In this document: in pieces, positions 19,696 to 28,702 of the stretch
Numbering within the stretch: position 1 is the first letter of the stretch
How the letters are laid out: each line of letters opens with the position of its first letter
Assembly (NCBI GenBank): GCA_017858055.1
Contig: JAFMCA010000002.1
Location: 42,263 to 106,262 of the forward strand
Length of the DNA stretch: 64,000 nt
Direction of reading: 5' to 3'
Origin: Flavobacteriaceae bacterium
GTDB taxonomy: Bacteria > Bacteroidota > Bacteroidia > Flavobacteriales > Flavobacteriaceae
Notes under the pieces: generated by a model
What the model saw: only the letters and a program-made list of their open reading frames with translations
What the model was told of the DNA's origin: nothing
Databases searched by the model: none
Made by a program: the position numbers and the translations under genes

Positions 19696-20388
19696 ATGAA
19701 AAAAGAAAATATAAAAATTCTTTTAGTTGATGATGAACCCGATATTGTAGAAATTATACGATTCAATTTAGAGCGGGTTGGTTATCAAATAAGTACGGCG
19801 TACAACGGCGTGGAGGCTATAAAAGTAGCCGAAAAAGAGATCCCACACTTAATAATTTTGGATATCATGATGCCCGGTATAGATGGCATCGAGACCTGTG
19901 AGCGTTTGCGTCAAGACTCCAAGTTTAACGATACAGTCATTATGTTTTTATCAGCCAGAGGGGAAGATTACTCCTATGTAGCAGCTTTTGAGGCGGGTGC
20001 AGACGACTATACCACCAAACCCATAAAACCAAAAGTTTTAGTTTCGAAAGTAAAAGGACTGCTCCGAAGATTCAAGGATGTAGAGAGTACGGATACTTTA
20101 TTGGAATTTCCAAATTTAAGAATCGATAGGGAGAAGTATAAAGTAACCCTTAACGGAGAAGAACTCTCCATTCCAAGAAAGGAATTTGAATTGTTTTTTT
20201 TGTTGGCATCCAAACCTGGTAAAGTTTTTAAACGAGAAAAAATCATGGACAAAATTTGGGGTAGCGATGTTGTTGTCGGTGACCGGACTATTGATGTTCA
20301 CATCCGTAAACTCCGAGAAAAATTAGGAGATCATTGGTTTAAAACGATCAAAGGAGTTGGATATACCTTTGTTCAACCCGAGAATTGA
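19696..20388 (+). CDS. PhoB/OmpR-family response regulator
   Basis: A 230-residue two-domain regulator. The receiver (about 5-120) carries the acidic pair D12-D13, the phospho-acceptor Asp at about 56 (LDIMMPG) and the conserved Lys in TTKPIKP. The C-terminal winged helix (about 130-228) has the FELFFLLASKPGKVFKREKIMD and VGDRTIDVHIRKLREKLG elements, broken here only for length. It overlaps its cognate kinase. The target genes are not evident. Confidence 0.93.
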   Translation: MKKENIKILLVDDEPDIVEIIRFNLERVGYQISTAYNGVEAIKVAEKEIPHLIILDIMMPGIDGIETCERLRQDSKFNDTVIMFLSARGEDYSYVAAFEAGADDYTTKPIKPKVLVSKVKGLLRRFKDVESTDTLLEFPNLRIDREKYKVTLNGEELSIPRKEFELFFLLASKPGKVFKREKIMDKIWGSDVVVGDRTIDVHIRKLREKLGDHWFKTIKGVGYTFVQPEN

Positions 20389-20393
20389 ATTCA

Positions 20394-21452
20394 ATGATGC
20401 GTCTTAAATACAACAAAGCCAGTTTTCTCACAGCTCTCATCTTTTCTTTTACTGCTGTGCTCCTTCAATTTCTTTTGTTGGCTTTTGTTTTTAAGCTCGC
20501 TTTTGCTTCCTATGGACTCATTCTCCTACTTGAATTTTTTGGATTTTTTATAGGAGCCTATCTAATCCTCTCCTATACTTTAGAGCGTTTTTTGTTTTCT
20601 CGAGTTAAAGAGCTTTATGCCTCTGTAATTCCGACCACCTCTTATGTCAGTACCATCAGTCAATTCACCGACATCGATTTACTCACCTCAAATCTTAAAA
20701 AATTAAATTCTGATAAGAATTTAGAAATTGACTTACTAAAAAAAGAACAAGCGTATCGGAGAGAATTCATCGGAAATATTGCCCATGAATTAAAAACTCC
20801 CCTTTTTATGATAGAAGGCTATGTCCTCACTCTTTTAGAAGGGGGTGTAGAAGATAAAAAGACGATCAAAAAATATTTGAGTCAAACGGCAAAAGGGATT
20901 GATCGACTGAATTTTGTGATTAAGGATTTGGACCTCATCACCAAATTTGAATCGGGGATGGCGAAATTGAATTGGACCTCATTCAATATTATTGAGACAA
21001 TCAAAAACGTTTTTGAACTTGTTGCGAGGCAAGCTCAAGAGCGGAAAATTAGTTTAAAAATGGACAAGGTTTACAACAAACCCATTCAAGTCTATGCAGA
21101 TGAAGAACGAATCCAGCAAGTGTTAACGAATTTAATCATCAATTCTTTAAAGTACGGTATTGAGCGTGGAACGACTGAAGTTGGGGTGGAGATTTTAAAA
21201 GAAAACAAAATCCTAGTTCGGATCACGGATAATGGAGAAGGAATAAATGAAGAACATTTGCCCCGTCTTTTTGAACGTTTTTACCGAGTGGATAAAACCC
21301 GAAACAGGAATCAAGGAGGCTCCGGTTTGGGACTTGCTATCGTAAAACACATCATCGAAGCTCATCACGAAAAAATATTTGTTGAAAGTGAAGCTAGAGT
21401 CGGTTCAGAATTCTCTTTTTCCTTGACATTAGATCAGAAATCAGCTCTATAA
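20394..21452 (+). CDS. Membrane sensor histidine kinase
   Basis: A 352-residue sensor kinase partnered with the preceding regulator. It has two hydrophobic segments (about 12-40 and 45-65) with almost no periplasmic loop, so it probably senses within the membrane or via a partner. The phospho-acceptor His is about 131 in NIAHELKTP. The ATPase domain shows the N box (VLTNLIINSLKYG), DNGEGI and GGSGLGLAIVKHI. The start is ATG 20394, overlapping nothing essential; a TTG 9 bases upstream is less likely. PhoR-like. Confidence 0.92.
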   Translation: MMRLKYNKASFLTALIFSFTAVLLQFLLLAFVFKLAFASYGLILLLEFFGFFIGAYLILSYTLERFLFSRVKELYASVIPTTSYVSTISQFTDIDLLTSNLKKLNSDKNLEIDLLKKEQAYRREFIGNIAHELKTPLFMIEGYVLTLLEGGVEDKKTIKKYLSQTAKGIDRLNFVIKDLDLITKFESGMAKLNWTSFNIIETIKNVFELVARQAQERKISLKMDKVYNKPIQVYADEERIQQVLTNLIINSLKYGIERGTTEVGVEILKENKILVRITDNGEGINEEHLPRLFERFYRVDKTRNRNQGGSGLGLAIVKHIIEAHHEKIFVESEARVGSEFSFSLTLDQKSAL

Positions 21453-21492
21453 AAACAGTGAAATTCCCTATTTTTACCCAAAAATTAATCTG

Positions 21493-22173
21493 GTGGGGAG
21501 TAAAAATAAACTGAAACGATTTAGGGAAAATGAAACCTTTGGAAATGTACTCCAACCCGAACGTATCGAATTAGAGCAAGATAAATTTCACCTCAAAGGA
21601 AAATGGAAAAGCGATTTTTTTAAAAACAACAATCCCATTGTTTTGGAATTGGGATGTGGTAAAGGGGAATATTCTGTCCATCTCGCTCAAAACAATGCGA
21701 ACACGAATTATATCGGATTAGACATTAAAGGCGCTCGATTTTGGAGGGGTGCCAAAACAGCTCTAGAGACCAATTTGACAAATGTTGCTTTTTTAAGAAC
21801 CCAAATTGAATTAATTACTTCATGCTTTGGCGAAAGCGAGGTAGATGAAATTTGGATTACTTTTCCAGATCCTCAATTAAAATACAAACGAACGAAGCAT
21901 CGCCTTACAAACCCTGTTTTTTTAAAAAATTACCAACGCGTTTTAAAACCCGGAGGAATCATTCATCTCAAAACAGACAGTGAATTTTTATTTGGTTATA
22001 CTTTGGGAACCGTCGTAAATCACGGTGAAATTTTATATGCTCATCACAACATTTACAACAATAGTGATGCGCCTTTGGAAGCCACTGCAGTGCAAACCTT
22101 TTATGAAAAACAGTTTTTGGAAGAAAAAAAAGCAATTACCTATATGCAGTTTGTTTTAAACGATGACCACTGA
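21493..22173 (+). CDS. trmB: tRNA (guanine-N7-)-methyltransferase
   Basis: A 226-residue SAM-dependent enzyme that forms m7G46 in the tRNA variable loop. The SAM-binding motif VLELGCGKGEYSVHLA is near residue 49 and the family motif WITFPDPQLKYKRTKHRL is near 120. It starts with GTG at 21493 (MGSKNKLKRF), which fits the family N-terminus. It overlaps the following alkyltransferase-like gene by 11 bases. Confidence 0.94.
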   Translation: MGSKNKLKRFRENETFGNVLQPERIELEQDKFHLKGKWKSDFFKNNNPIVLELGCGKGEYSVHLAQNNANTNYIGLDIKGARFWRGAKTALETNLTNVAFLRTQIELITSCFGESEVDEIWITFPDPQLKYKRTKHRLTNPVFLKNYQRVLKPGGIIHLKTDSEFLFGYTLGTVVNHGEILYAHHNIYNNSDAPLEATAVQTFYEKQFLEEKKAITYMQFVLNDDH

Positions 22174-22501
22174 AAACTCCTTTTTTTCTAAAGTTTATGA
22201 AGTGGTTCGTTCCGTTCCCGAAGGAAAAGTCACCACCTATGGGGCTATAGCAAAGTACTTAGGCAGTCCTCAAAGTTCTCGAATGGTAGGTTGGGCTATG
22301 AATGCTGCACATTCTCATCCCGATATTCCTGCCCATAGGGTGGTCAATAGAAAAGGCTTACTTACAGGGAAGCACCACTTTGGGGGGAGCAATGTGATGA
22401 ACCAACTCCTGGAAAACGAAGGAATCAAAATTATCCAAGATCAAATTCAAAACTTCGAATCTTATTTTTGGGATCCGCTAGAACAACTGCGAGACTTTTA
22501 A
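22163..22501 (+). CDS. Alkyltransferase-like protein (ATL)
   Basis: A 112-residue protein with the DNA-binding fold of O6-methylguanine-DNA methyltransferase: VPEGKVTTYGAIAKYLG is the helix-turn-helix with its Arg/Tyr region. In true methyltransferases the active motif is PCHR; here it is PAHRV at 56-60, so the acceptor Cys is Ala. Such ATL proteins bind alkylated guanine and flag it for nucleotide excision repair rather than repair it directly. Its short length, lacking the N-terminal domain, agrees. Confidence 0.85.
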   Translation: MTTENSFFSKVYEVVRSVPEGKVTTYGAIAKYLGSPQSSRMVGWAMNAAHSHPDIPAHRVVNRKGLLTGKHHFGGSNVMNQLLENEGIKIIQDQIQNFESYFWDPLEQLRDF

Positions 22502-22514
22502 AATACTTTACCTT

Positions 22515-22544
22515 TTGATATTGAAATCCTTAGCAGTATATTTG
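22515..22544 (+). promoter_or_regulatory. Promoter for the mrp-nifU-fnr-fdx operon
   Basis: A TTG -33 element at 22515-22517, a 19-base spacer and a perfect TATATTTG -7 element at 22537-22544 match the Bacteroidota promoter pattern. The ATG of mrp follows 19 bases later. Confidence 0.7.
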
Positions 22545-22563
22545 TAGCTTACCACAAAGGGCT

Positions 22564-23697
22564 ATGAGGATTACCAAACAAGCAGTAATTGAATCACTAA
22601 AAACAATTAGCCTTCCTGGAGAGGGAGGGAATATCGTAGATCAAGGAGTGGTGTCGAATATCATGATCTTTGGAGATCAAATTGATATTGATTTGCAACT
22701 GCAAAATCCAAGCTTGCAAGCACGAAAAAAATTGGAGGTTACCCTTTTAAAAACGCTTCATGAGCAGGTGTATGAAAAAGCTAAAATCAAAATAAATACG
22801 AAAGTACTCACTCCTCAAAAACCAGAGGTCCCGATTAAAGGAAAGCCTCTTGAAGGAATCGAAAATGTAATTGCGATTTCATCGGGTAAGGGAGGGGTAG
22901 GAAAGTCTACGATTACAGCAAATTTGGCTGTCACTTTGGCTCAGATGGGATGTAAGGTAGGTATTTTAGATGCTGACATTTACGGACCCTCCATTCCCAC
23001 GATGTTCGACATGGAAGGGGCAAGACCGCTTTCTGTTCAAATAGAGGGTAAATCCAAAATGGAACCCATTGAGAATTATGGGGTTAAAGTATTGTCCATT
23101 GGGTTTTTTACTAAGCCCGATCAAGCTGTTGTTTGGAGAGGTCCAATGGCAGCCAAGGCACTCAATCAAATGATTTTTGATGCCGCATGGGGCAATCTGG
23201 ACTTTTTATTAATTGATCTACCTCCCGGTACAGGGGACATTCATTTGAGTATCGTACAATCCCTTCCCCTAAATGGAGCTGTTGTAGTAAGTACACCCCA
23301 AAATATTGCTCTGGCTGATGCTAAAAAGGGAATCGCGATGTTTGAACAAGACAGTATTAACGTTCCTGTACTGGGGATCATAGAAAACATGAGCTACTTT
23401 ACACCCGCTGAGCTTCCAGATAACAAATACTATATTTTTGGTAAAAAAGGGGCAGAGTATTTAGCTAAAGACAAAAACGTTCCTTTTTTAGGAGCCTTAC
23501 CTTTGGTGCAGAGTATCCGAGAAGCAGCAGATGTAGGAAGACCTGCAGTTCTCCAGAAGGAAGGCAATTTAGCCGATCATTTTAATGAAATTACTAAGAA
23601 ATTAGTTTCCCAAATCTTATATCGAAATCAAAATTTACCGCCAACTAAAGCTGTAGAAATTACAAATTTAGTAGGCTGTGCAGCTGTAAAGTCATGA
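22564..23697 (+). CDS. mrp: Mrp/ApbC-family Fe-S carrier ATPase
   Basis: A 377-residue P-loop ATPase that carries or inserts Fe-S clusters. An N-terminal MIP18 (DUF59) domain covers about 1-90; the deviant Walker A motif SSGKGGVGKST is at 107-117, and LLIDLPPGTGD and GIIENMSYF follow. The CxxC seen in many homologues is replaced by a TPAELPDNKYYIFG stretch, and a late Cys lies in LVGCAAVKS. It overlaps the NifU-domain gene by 4 bases. Confidence 0.92.
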   Translation: MRITKQAVIESLKTISLPGEGGNIVDQGVVSNIMIFGDQIDIDLQLQNPSLQARKKLEVTLLKTLHEQVYEKAKIKINTKVLTPQKPEVPIKGKPLEGIENVIAISSGKGGVGKSTITANLAVTLAQMGCKVGILDADIYGPSIPTMFDMEGARPLSVQIEGKSKMEPIENYGVKVLSIGFFTKPDQAVVWRGPMAAKALNQMIFDAAWGNLDFLLIDLPPGTGDIHLSIVQSLPLNGAVVVSTPQNIALADAKKGIAMFEQDSINVPVLGIIENMSYFTPAELPDNKYYIFGKKGAEYLAKDKNVPFLGALPLVQSIREAADVGRPAVLQKEGNLADHFNEITKKLVSQILYRNQNLPPTKAVEITNLVGCAAVKS

Positions 23698-23945
23698 GCA
23701 AAAGTCAAAAAGCAATCATCGAAAAAATCCACTTAGCTTTAGATGAAATAAGACCCTTTCTTAATTCAGATGGAGGTGACATATCTTTTGTTTCAATAGA
23801 GAATAACAAGCATGTGAAAGTGCAACTTCATGGAGCTTGTGTGGGTTGTAGTGTCAATCAAATGACTCTTAAATCGGGGGTTGAAATGACCATCAAAAAA
23901 TATCTTCCAGAAATTGAAACGGTAACCAGTATAGAACCCCAATAA
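23694..23945 (+). CDS. NifU C-terminal domain Fe-S scaffold
   Basis: An 83-residue NifU-like domain that can bind a transient Fe-S cluster for delivery. The cluster-binding pair is in HGACVGCSVNQMTLKSGVE, with Cys 49 and Cys 52. The N-terminus has the family phrase ALDEIRPFLNSDGGD. It is placed between the Mrp carrier (4-base overlap) and the ferredoxin reductase, so the operon reads as Fe-S assembly plus an electron-transfer pair. Confidence 0.93.
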   Translation: MSKSQKAIIEKIHLALDEIRPFLNSDGGDISFVSIENNKHVKVQLHGACVGCSVNQMTLKSGVEMTIKKYLPEIETVTSIEPQ

Positions 23946-23946
23946 A

Positions 23947-24999
23947 ATGATAAAAACAGACCTCCTCATCATAGGTGCTGGACCGACCGGTCTTTTTGCT
24001 GTTTTTGAAGCGGGACTTTTAAAACTTAAATGTCATCTTATTGATTCCCTGCCCATGCCGGGTGGACAATGTGCAGAAATTTATCCCAAAAAACCCATTT
24101 ACGATATCCCCTCCCATCCAGAGATTTTGGCGGGAGAGCTTATTGAAAAATTAGAAACTCAGATCGCTCCTTTTCAGCCAGGCTACACCTTAGGAGAAAG
24201 TGCAGTTTCTATTGAAAGAACTCCAGACGATCAGTTTATTGTAACCACAGATCAAGGTACTCAGCATCAGGCTCCTGTGGTCGCTATTGCTGGAGGATTA
24301 GGTACATTCGAAGCTCGAAAACCTCCCTTAACCAATTTGGATAAATTTGAAAAAAACGGAGTGGATTACATAATTAAAGATCCCGAACGTTATCGAGATA
24401 AAAAGGTCGTGATTGCTGGTGGAGGAGATTCCGCTTTGGACTGGACCATTTTTTTAGAAAAGTTAGCCTCCTCGGTCACTCTGATCCATAGAAGAAATGA
24501 ATTTAGAGGGGCTTTGGATTCTGTAGATAAAGTGCAAGAATTAAAGAATCAAGGTCGGATCCAACTCCTCACTCCTGCAGAGGTTACAGAACTTCATGGG
24601 GAAACAGTTCTTCAACAAATTACAGTGAATCAGGAGGGAAAACTTCACCAAATCGACTGTGATCATTTGATCCCTCTATTTGGTTTAACACCCAAACTAG
24701 GTCCTATAGCAAACTGGGGTTTGGAGATAGAAAAAAATGCAATTAAGGTGGACAACAGTCTTGATTATCAAACCAACATTCCTGGGATTTACGCAATAGG
24801 AGATGTCAATACTTACCCAGGGAAATTAAAGCTGATCCTATGTGGTTTTCACGAAGCCACTTTAATGTGTCAGAGTGCTTTTAAGAGGATTCATCCTGAA
24901 AAACGCAATGTTTTAAAATATACCACCGTTAGTGGAGTAAGTGGTTTTGATGGCTCTGTGAAAGAAGCAGCAAAGTCCACCATTAAAAGCATTGAGTAA
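23947..24999 (+). CDS. Ferredoxin-NADP+ reductase, thioredoxin reductase-like
   Basis: A 350-residue FAD/NAD(P) oxidoreductase of the TrxR-like type 2 FNR family. The FAD site is GAGPTGLFAVFEA near 9-21, the NADPH site is VVIAGGGDSALDW near 156, and AIGDVNTYPGKLKLI closes the FAD domain. The CxxC of true thioredoxin reductases is absent, which is the main reason to call FNR. The ferredoxin gene directly abuts its stop codon, a strong functional hint. Confidence 0.9.
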   Translation: MIKTDLLIIGAGPTGLFAVFEAGLLKLKCHLIDSLPMPGGQCAEIYPKKPIYDIPSHPEILAGELIEKLETQIAPFQPGYTLGESAVSIERTPDDQFIVTTDQGTQHQAPVVAIAGGLGTFEARKPPLTNLDKFEKNGVDYIIKDPERYRDKKVVIAGGGDSALDWTIFLEKLASSVTLIHRRNEFRGALDSVDKVQELKNQGRIQLLTPAEVTELHGETVLQQITVNQEGKLHQIDCDHLIPLFGLTPKLGPIANWGLEIEKNAIKVDNSLDYQTNIPGIYAIGDVNTYPGKLKLILCGFHEATLMCQSAFKRIHPEKRNVLKYTTVSGVSGFDGSVKEAAKSTIKSIE

Positions 25000-25323
25000 A
25001 TGAGTTTAGACATCAAAATATATCTTACCGATAGAGAAGGGAAACGCCATGAGCTTGTTGCACCTACCGACATGCAAATGAATTTAATGGAAATTTGTAA
25101 AGCCTATGAACTCCCTGTAGAAGGAACTTGTGGCGGAATGGCACTATGCGCTTCTTGTCAATGTTATGTGGAAAGTGATCATAAATTACCCAAAAAATCT
25201 GAGGATGAAGAAGCCATGCTTTCCGAAGCTTTTTACGTAAAGGAAAACAGTCGTTTGGGGTGCCAGATTCAAATGACTCCAGAATTGGAGGGTCTAGAAA
25301 TTGTCCTGGCTCCGGAAGACTAA
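25000..25323 (+). CDS. 2Fe-2S ferredoxin, adrenodoxin type
   Basis: A 107-residue ferredoxin with the four cluster ligands Cys 44, Cys 50, Cys 53 (GTCGGMALCASCQC) and Cys 88 (RLGCQIQM), the spacing of vertebrate/adrenodoxin-type proteins used in Fe-S biogenesis and P450 systems. An extra Cys 55 is not a ligand in the family. It is the final gene of the mrp operon and the probable partner of the preceding reductase. Confidence 0.92.
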   Translation: MSLDIKIYLTDREGKRHELVAPTDMQMNLMEICKAYELPVEGTCGGMALCASCQCYVESDHKLPKKSEDEEAMLSEAFYVKENSRLGCQIQMTPELEGLEIVLAPED

Positions 25324-25338
25324 TTTTTAATTTTTAAG

Positions 25339-27165
25339 GTGAATAAAACGCTAATTTATTTTCTTTTTGTAACTGGAGTAGCATCCGCTCAAATAGAAAA
25401 AATTGAGCCGCCCTTTTGGTGGGAAGGAATGCAGCAAAAAACGCTTCAGTTGATGCTCTACGGAAAAGATTTAGGGGATTATGAAATAGAAATTCCAGAT
25501 CGAATTCCTTTCGAACGGAGAGAAGTAGAAAATAAAAATTATCTCTTTCTCAAACTAAACCTTGCTCAACAAAAAGCGGGAAAAATTAAAATAAATTTCC
25601 TTCAAGATGGGAATTTAAAGTCTTCCTTTGATTATGAAATCAAAGCACGAGAGACAAGACCCAATCTTGAAAGTTTCAATTCTTCAGATGTCATCTACCT
25701 GGTAATGCCAGATCGTTTTGCAAACGGAAACCCATCAAACGATTCCCATCCTTCGGTAACGGAGCAAGCGGATCGCTCCAATCAAGACGGGCGACATGGG
25801 GGGGACATTCAAGGAATCCTCGATCATTTGGAGTATTTGGAGGACTTGGGTGTAACTGCATTGTGGTCTACTCCACTTTGTGAGGATAACGATGCTAGAG
25901 TTTCCTACCATACCTATGCCCAAAGCGATCTTTATAAGATTGACCCTAGATTTGGAACCAATCAAGAGTATCGAAATTTAGCAGACGCATTACACTCCAA
26001 GCAGATGAAACTCATCATGGATTATGTGACCAACCATTGGGGAATTGAGCACTGGATGGTAAAGGACTTACCCACTTCAGATTGGATACATCAATTTGAA
26101 AATTACACCAATACAAATCATAGAAAAGAAGTGCTTTCTGATCCCTATGCTTCTGAAATTGACCGAAAAGAATTACTCCAGGGATGGTTTGTTCCGAGTA
26201 TGGCGGACTTAAATCAAAACAATGAATTGGTTTTGAATTATTTGATTCAAAATGCAATTTGGTGGATAGAATTTGCACAAATCGATGGATTTCGAGTGGA
26301 TACGTATCCCTACAATACTCCTGAGCCCATGGTCGCTTGGGTGAAAGCCATTCGCGCAGAATTTCCCAATTTCAATATTGTAGGTGAGGGATGGATGCAT
26401 AACAGCATTCACCTTTCCTATTGGCAAGAAAACAGTCCGATTGCCGCAATTCAGGGATTCAATTCTAAATTACCCTCGGTGATGGATTTTACTTTAAACG
26501 ATGCCCTAGTGTCTGCTTTTAATGAAAAAAATTCTCAATGGGATCACGGAACCACTCGAATTTATAAAAACTTGCAAAACGATTTTCTCTATCCTGAGAC
26601 GAACCAACTTTTAATTTTCGCTGAAAACCACGACACCAATAGAATCAACGATTTTTATCCAGATGTTAAGACTTACAAACAACTCCTCAGTGTGATAATG
26701 ACCTTGAGAGGAATTCCACAAATATACTATGGCAGCGAAATAGGAATGACAGGAAAAAAAGAAAACGGGGATGGAGACATACGCCGTGATTTTCCCGGGG
26801 GTTGGAAATCGGATTTGCAAAACGCTTTTGTAAAAGAAGAACGAACTCCTAAACAAAACGAATACTTTGAGTTTACTAAAAAAATACTCCAATGGCGAAA
26901 AACAAATCAAGCCATCCATGTTGGGAAAACACTGCACTACGTTCCGGAAAAGGACGTTTACGTTTACTTTCGCTATACCCAAGAACAGCGTGTCATGGTG
27001 ATTGTAAACAACAATCCTTCAGATCAAATTCTAAATTTGGATCGTTTTAAAGAGGGAATCGCTGGAAAGAAACGAGGTTATGAAATTAGTACGGCCAACA
27101 GTTTTACATTCGATCGAACTATTGAAGTACCCGCTTCAACTACCTTTATAATTGAACTCAATTAG
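25339..27165 (+). CDS. GH13 alpha-amylase/neopullulanase-like, exported
   Basis: A 608-residue glycoside hydrolase 13 enzyme with a signal peptide ending near GVASAQ, so probably periplasmic. An N-terminal beta domain (about 20-110, cyclomaltodextrinase-like) precedes the TIM barrel. Barrel motifs seen are MDYVTNHWG, DGFRVDTYP (nucleophile Asp), NIVGEGWMH (acid Glu) and AENHDTNRI, with YYGSEIGMTG in the later part. It resembles SusA-type neopullulanases that act on maltodextrins. The start is GTG at 25339. No susC/susD genes are adjacent. Confidence 0.9.
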   Translation: MNKTLIYFLFVTGVASAQIEKIEPPFWWEGMQQKTLQLMLYGKDLGDYEIEIPDRIPFERREVENKNYLFLKLNLAQQKAGKIKINFLQDGNLKSSFDYEIKARETRPNLESFNSSDVIYLVMPDRFANGNPSNDSHPSVTEQADRSNQDGRHGGDIQGILDHLEYLEDLGVTALWSTPLCEDNDARVSYHTYAQSDLYKIDPRFGTNQEYRNLADALHSKQMKLIMDYVTNHWGIEHWMVKDLPTSDWIHQFENYTNTNHRKEVLSDPYASEIDRKELLQGWFVPSMADLNQNNELVLNYLIQNAIWWIEFAQIDGFRVDTYPYNTPEPMVAWVKAIRAEFPNFNIVGEGWMHNSIHLSYWQENSPIAAIQGFNSKLPSVMDFTLNDALVSAFNEKNSQWDHGTTRIYKNLQNDFLYPETNQLLIFAENHDTNRINDFYPDVKTYKQLLSVIMTLRGIPQIYYGSEIGMTGKKENGDGDIRRDFPGGWKSDLQNAFVKEERTPKQNEYFEFTKKILQWRKTNQAIHVGKTLHYVPEKDVYVYFRYTQEQRVMVIVNNNPSDQILNLDRFKEGIAGKKRGYEISTANSFTFDRTIEVPASTTFIIELN

Positions 27166-27257
27166 TCTTGTGCAATGAGCTGTAACCCAAAGGGAAAACC
27201 CACCGAGCGGATTGACGACGAAAACCATTTGACCCAAAAAAACACAAAATAGAAAAG

Positions 27258-28658
27258 ATGAAATTAAAACTGATTCTAATGTTGAGCCTCTTTGTTTTTT
27301 CTTGTAAAAAGAAAGAAACTGCTCGCTTGCCAGAACCCAAAGCCCCGATAGAGGAAAGCTTAGAACCCATAAATGCTGAGATTATTTCCAAAGCGGTGTT
27401 GTATGAAGCAAACATCAGGCAGTATTCTAATGAGGGTAGCTTTAATGCTTTTGCTGAGGATTTACCCGTATTGAAAAAAATGGGGGTCAAGATCATTTGG
27501 CTAATGCCGATCAATCCCATTTCAACAACCAAAAGCAAAGGGCCTTTGGGAAGTTATTATGCAGTTTCTGATTATACCAAAGTCAATCCAGAATTTGGTT
27601 CTTTAGCCGATTTTAAATCCTTGGTCAACAAAGCACATGAATTGGGAATGTACGTCATTTTGGATTGGGTTCCCGGACATACGGGTTGGGACCATGTTTG
27701 GATCAAAGAGCACAGTGATTATTACCTAAAAAACAGAAGGGGAGAAATTATAGATCCCATCGATTTTAGAACTGGAAAATCTTTTGGCTGGACGGATGTT
27801 GCCGATTTAAACTATGATAATTTAGAAATGAGAGAAGCTTTGAGACAGGCCATGGTGTATTGGGTTCGAGAAACCGCTATTGACGGCTATCGCATCGATC
27901 AAGCCTATGCGGTTCCTCAAGAGTTTTACGACAAAACCTTTGAAGCGCTGAAAGCCATTAAACCAGTTTTTCTTCTAGCAGAGACCGACATTTATCATCC
28001 TGGGGGTCTTGAACTGGTGAGTAAATTTGACGCTTCCTACGATTGGCCGGGATATCAACTCTCCAAGGAGATTGCTCAAGGGCGCAAAAACGCTTCCGAC
28101 TTTTCAAGACATGTATTGAATACAATCCGACGCTACGGTCCCGAAAATATCGTTGTCAATTTTGTAACCAATCACGATGAGAATTCATGGAACGGAACAC
28201 TGGAAGAAAGTTATGGAGCTGCTGCCGAGGTATTCATGGCTTTAGATTATACTCTACCGGGAATGCCACTCATTTATTCAGGTCAGGAATACGATCTCAA
28301 CAAGCGCTTGCGTTTTTTTGAAAAAGACAGTTTTCCAAAAACTACCGGTAAAACCATGGAGCTTTTACAGCAATTAGGAGCCCTTAAAAACAATCATCCA
28401 GCTTTAGAAAGCGGAGCTGTAGGAGGATCCTTTGAAGTATTGCCTACTTCCAAGCCTCAACAAGTATTTGCTTTTAAGAGAGGAAAAGAGGGGGACACTT
28501 TGGTGGTCATGGCGAACTTAAGTAAAGAATACGCCCAGTTTACCATGCCCTATGACGGGAACTTGAAGAGGTACTTCGATTTTAAAGCCCAAAAACTTTC
28601 AACATCCTATCAGTACGATATGAAACCTTGGGAATTTTGGATTTTACTTAAAGAATAA
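27258..28658 (+). CDS. GH13 alpha-amylase lipoprotein
   Basis: A 466-residue GH13 enzyme with a lipoprotein signal (MKLKLILMLSLFVFSCKKK), so probably anchored in the outer membrane. The barrel motifs are LDWVPGHTG, DGYRIDQAY, FLLAETDIYHPGG and VTNHDENSWNG, covering the catalytic Asp-Glu-Asp triad. It is shorter than the preceding enzyme and lacks its N-terminal beta domain. It is 92 bases downstream on the same strand and is probably part of the same starch/maltodextrin unit. Confidence 0.9.
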   Translation: MKLKLILMLSLFVFSCKKKETARLPEPKAPIEESLEPINAEIISKAVLYEANIRQYSNEGSFNAFAEDLPVLKKMGVKIIWLMPINPISTTKSKGPLGSYYAVSDYTKVNPEFGSLADFKSLVNKAHELGMYVILDWVPGHTGWDHVWIKEHSDYYLKNRRGEIIDPIDFRTGKSFGWTDVADLNYDNLEMREALRQAMVYWVRETAIDGYRIDQAYAVPQEFYDKTFEALKAIKPVFLLAETDIYHPGGLELVSKFDASYDWPGYQLSKEIAQGRKNASDFSRHVLNTIRRYGPENIVVNFVTNHDENSWNGTLEESYGAAAEVFMALDYTLPGMPLIYSGQEYDLNKRLRFFEKDSFPKTTGKTMELLQQLGALKNNHPALESGAVGGSFEVLPTSKPQQVFAFKRGKEGDTLVVMANLSKEYAQFTMPYDGNLKRYFDFKAQKLSTSYQYDMKPWEFWILLKE

Positions 28659-28702
28659 AATAAAGTAGACTCCTTCGAATTGAATTTAGTAACTTCAATC
28701 CA

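Noticed and set aside
27175..27252. A 25-codon ATG frame filling the gap between the two amylase genes
   Set aside because: Short, hydrophilic, no motif; more likely plain intergenic sequence, though its fit between the two genes was noted.
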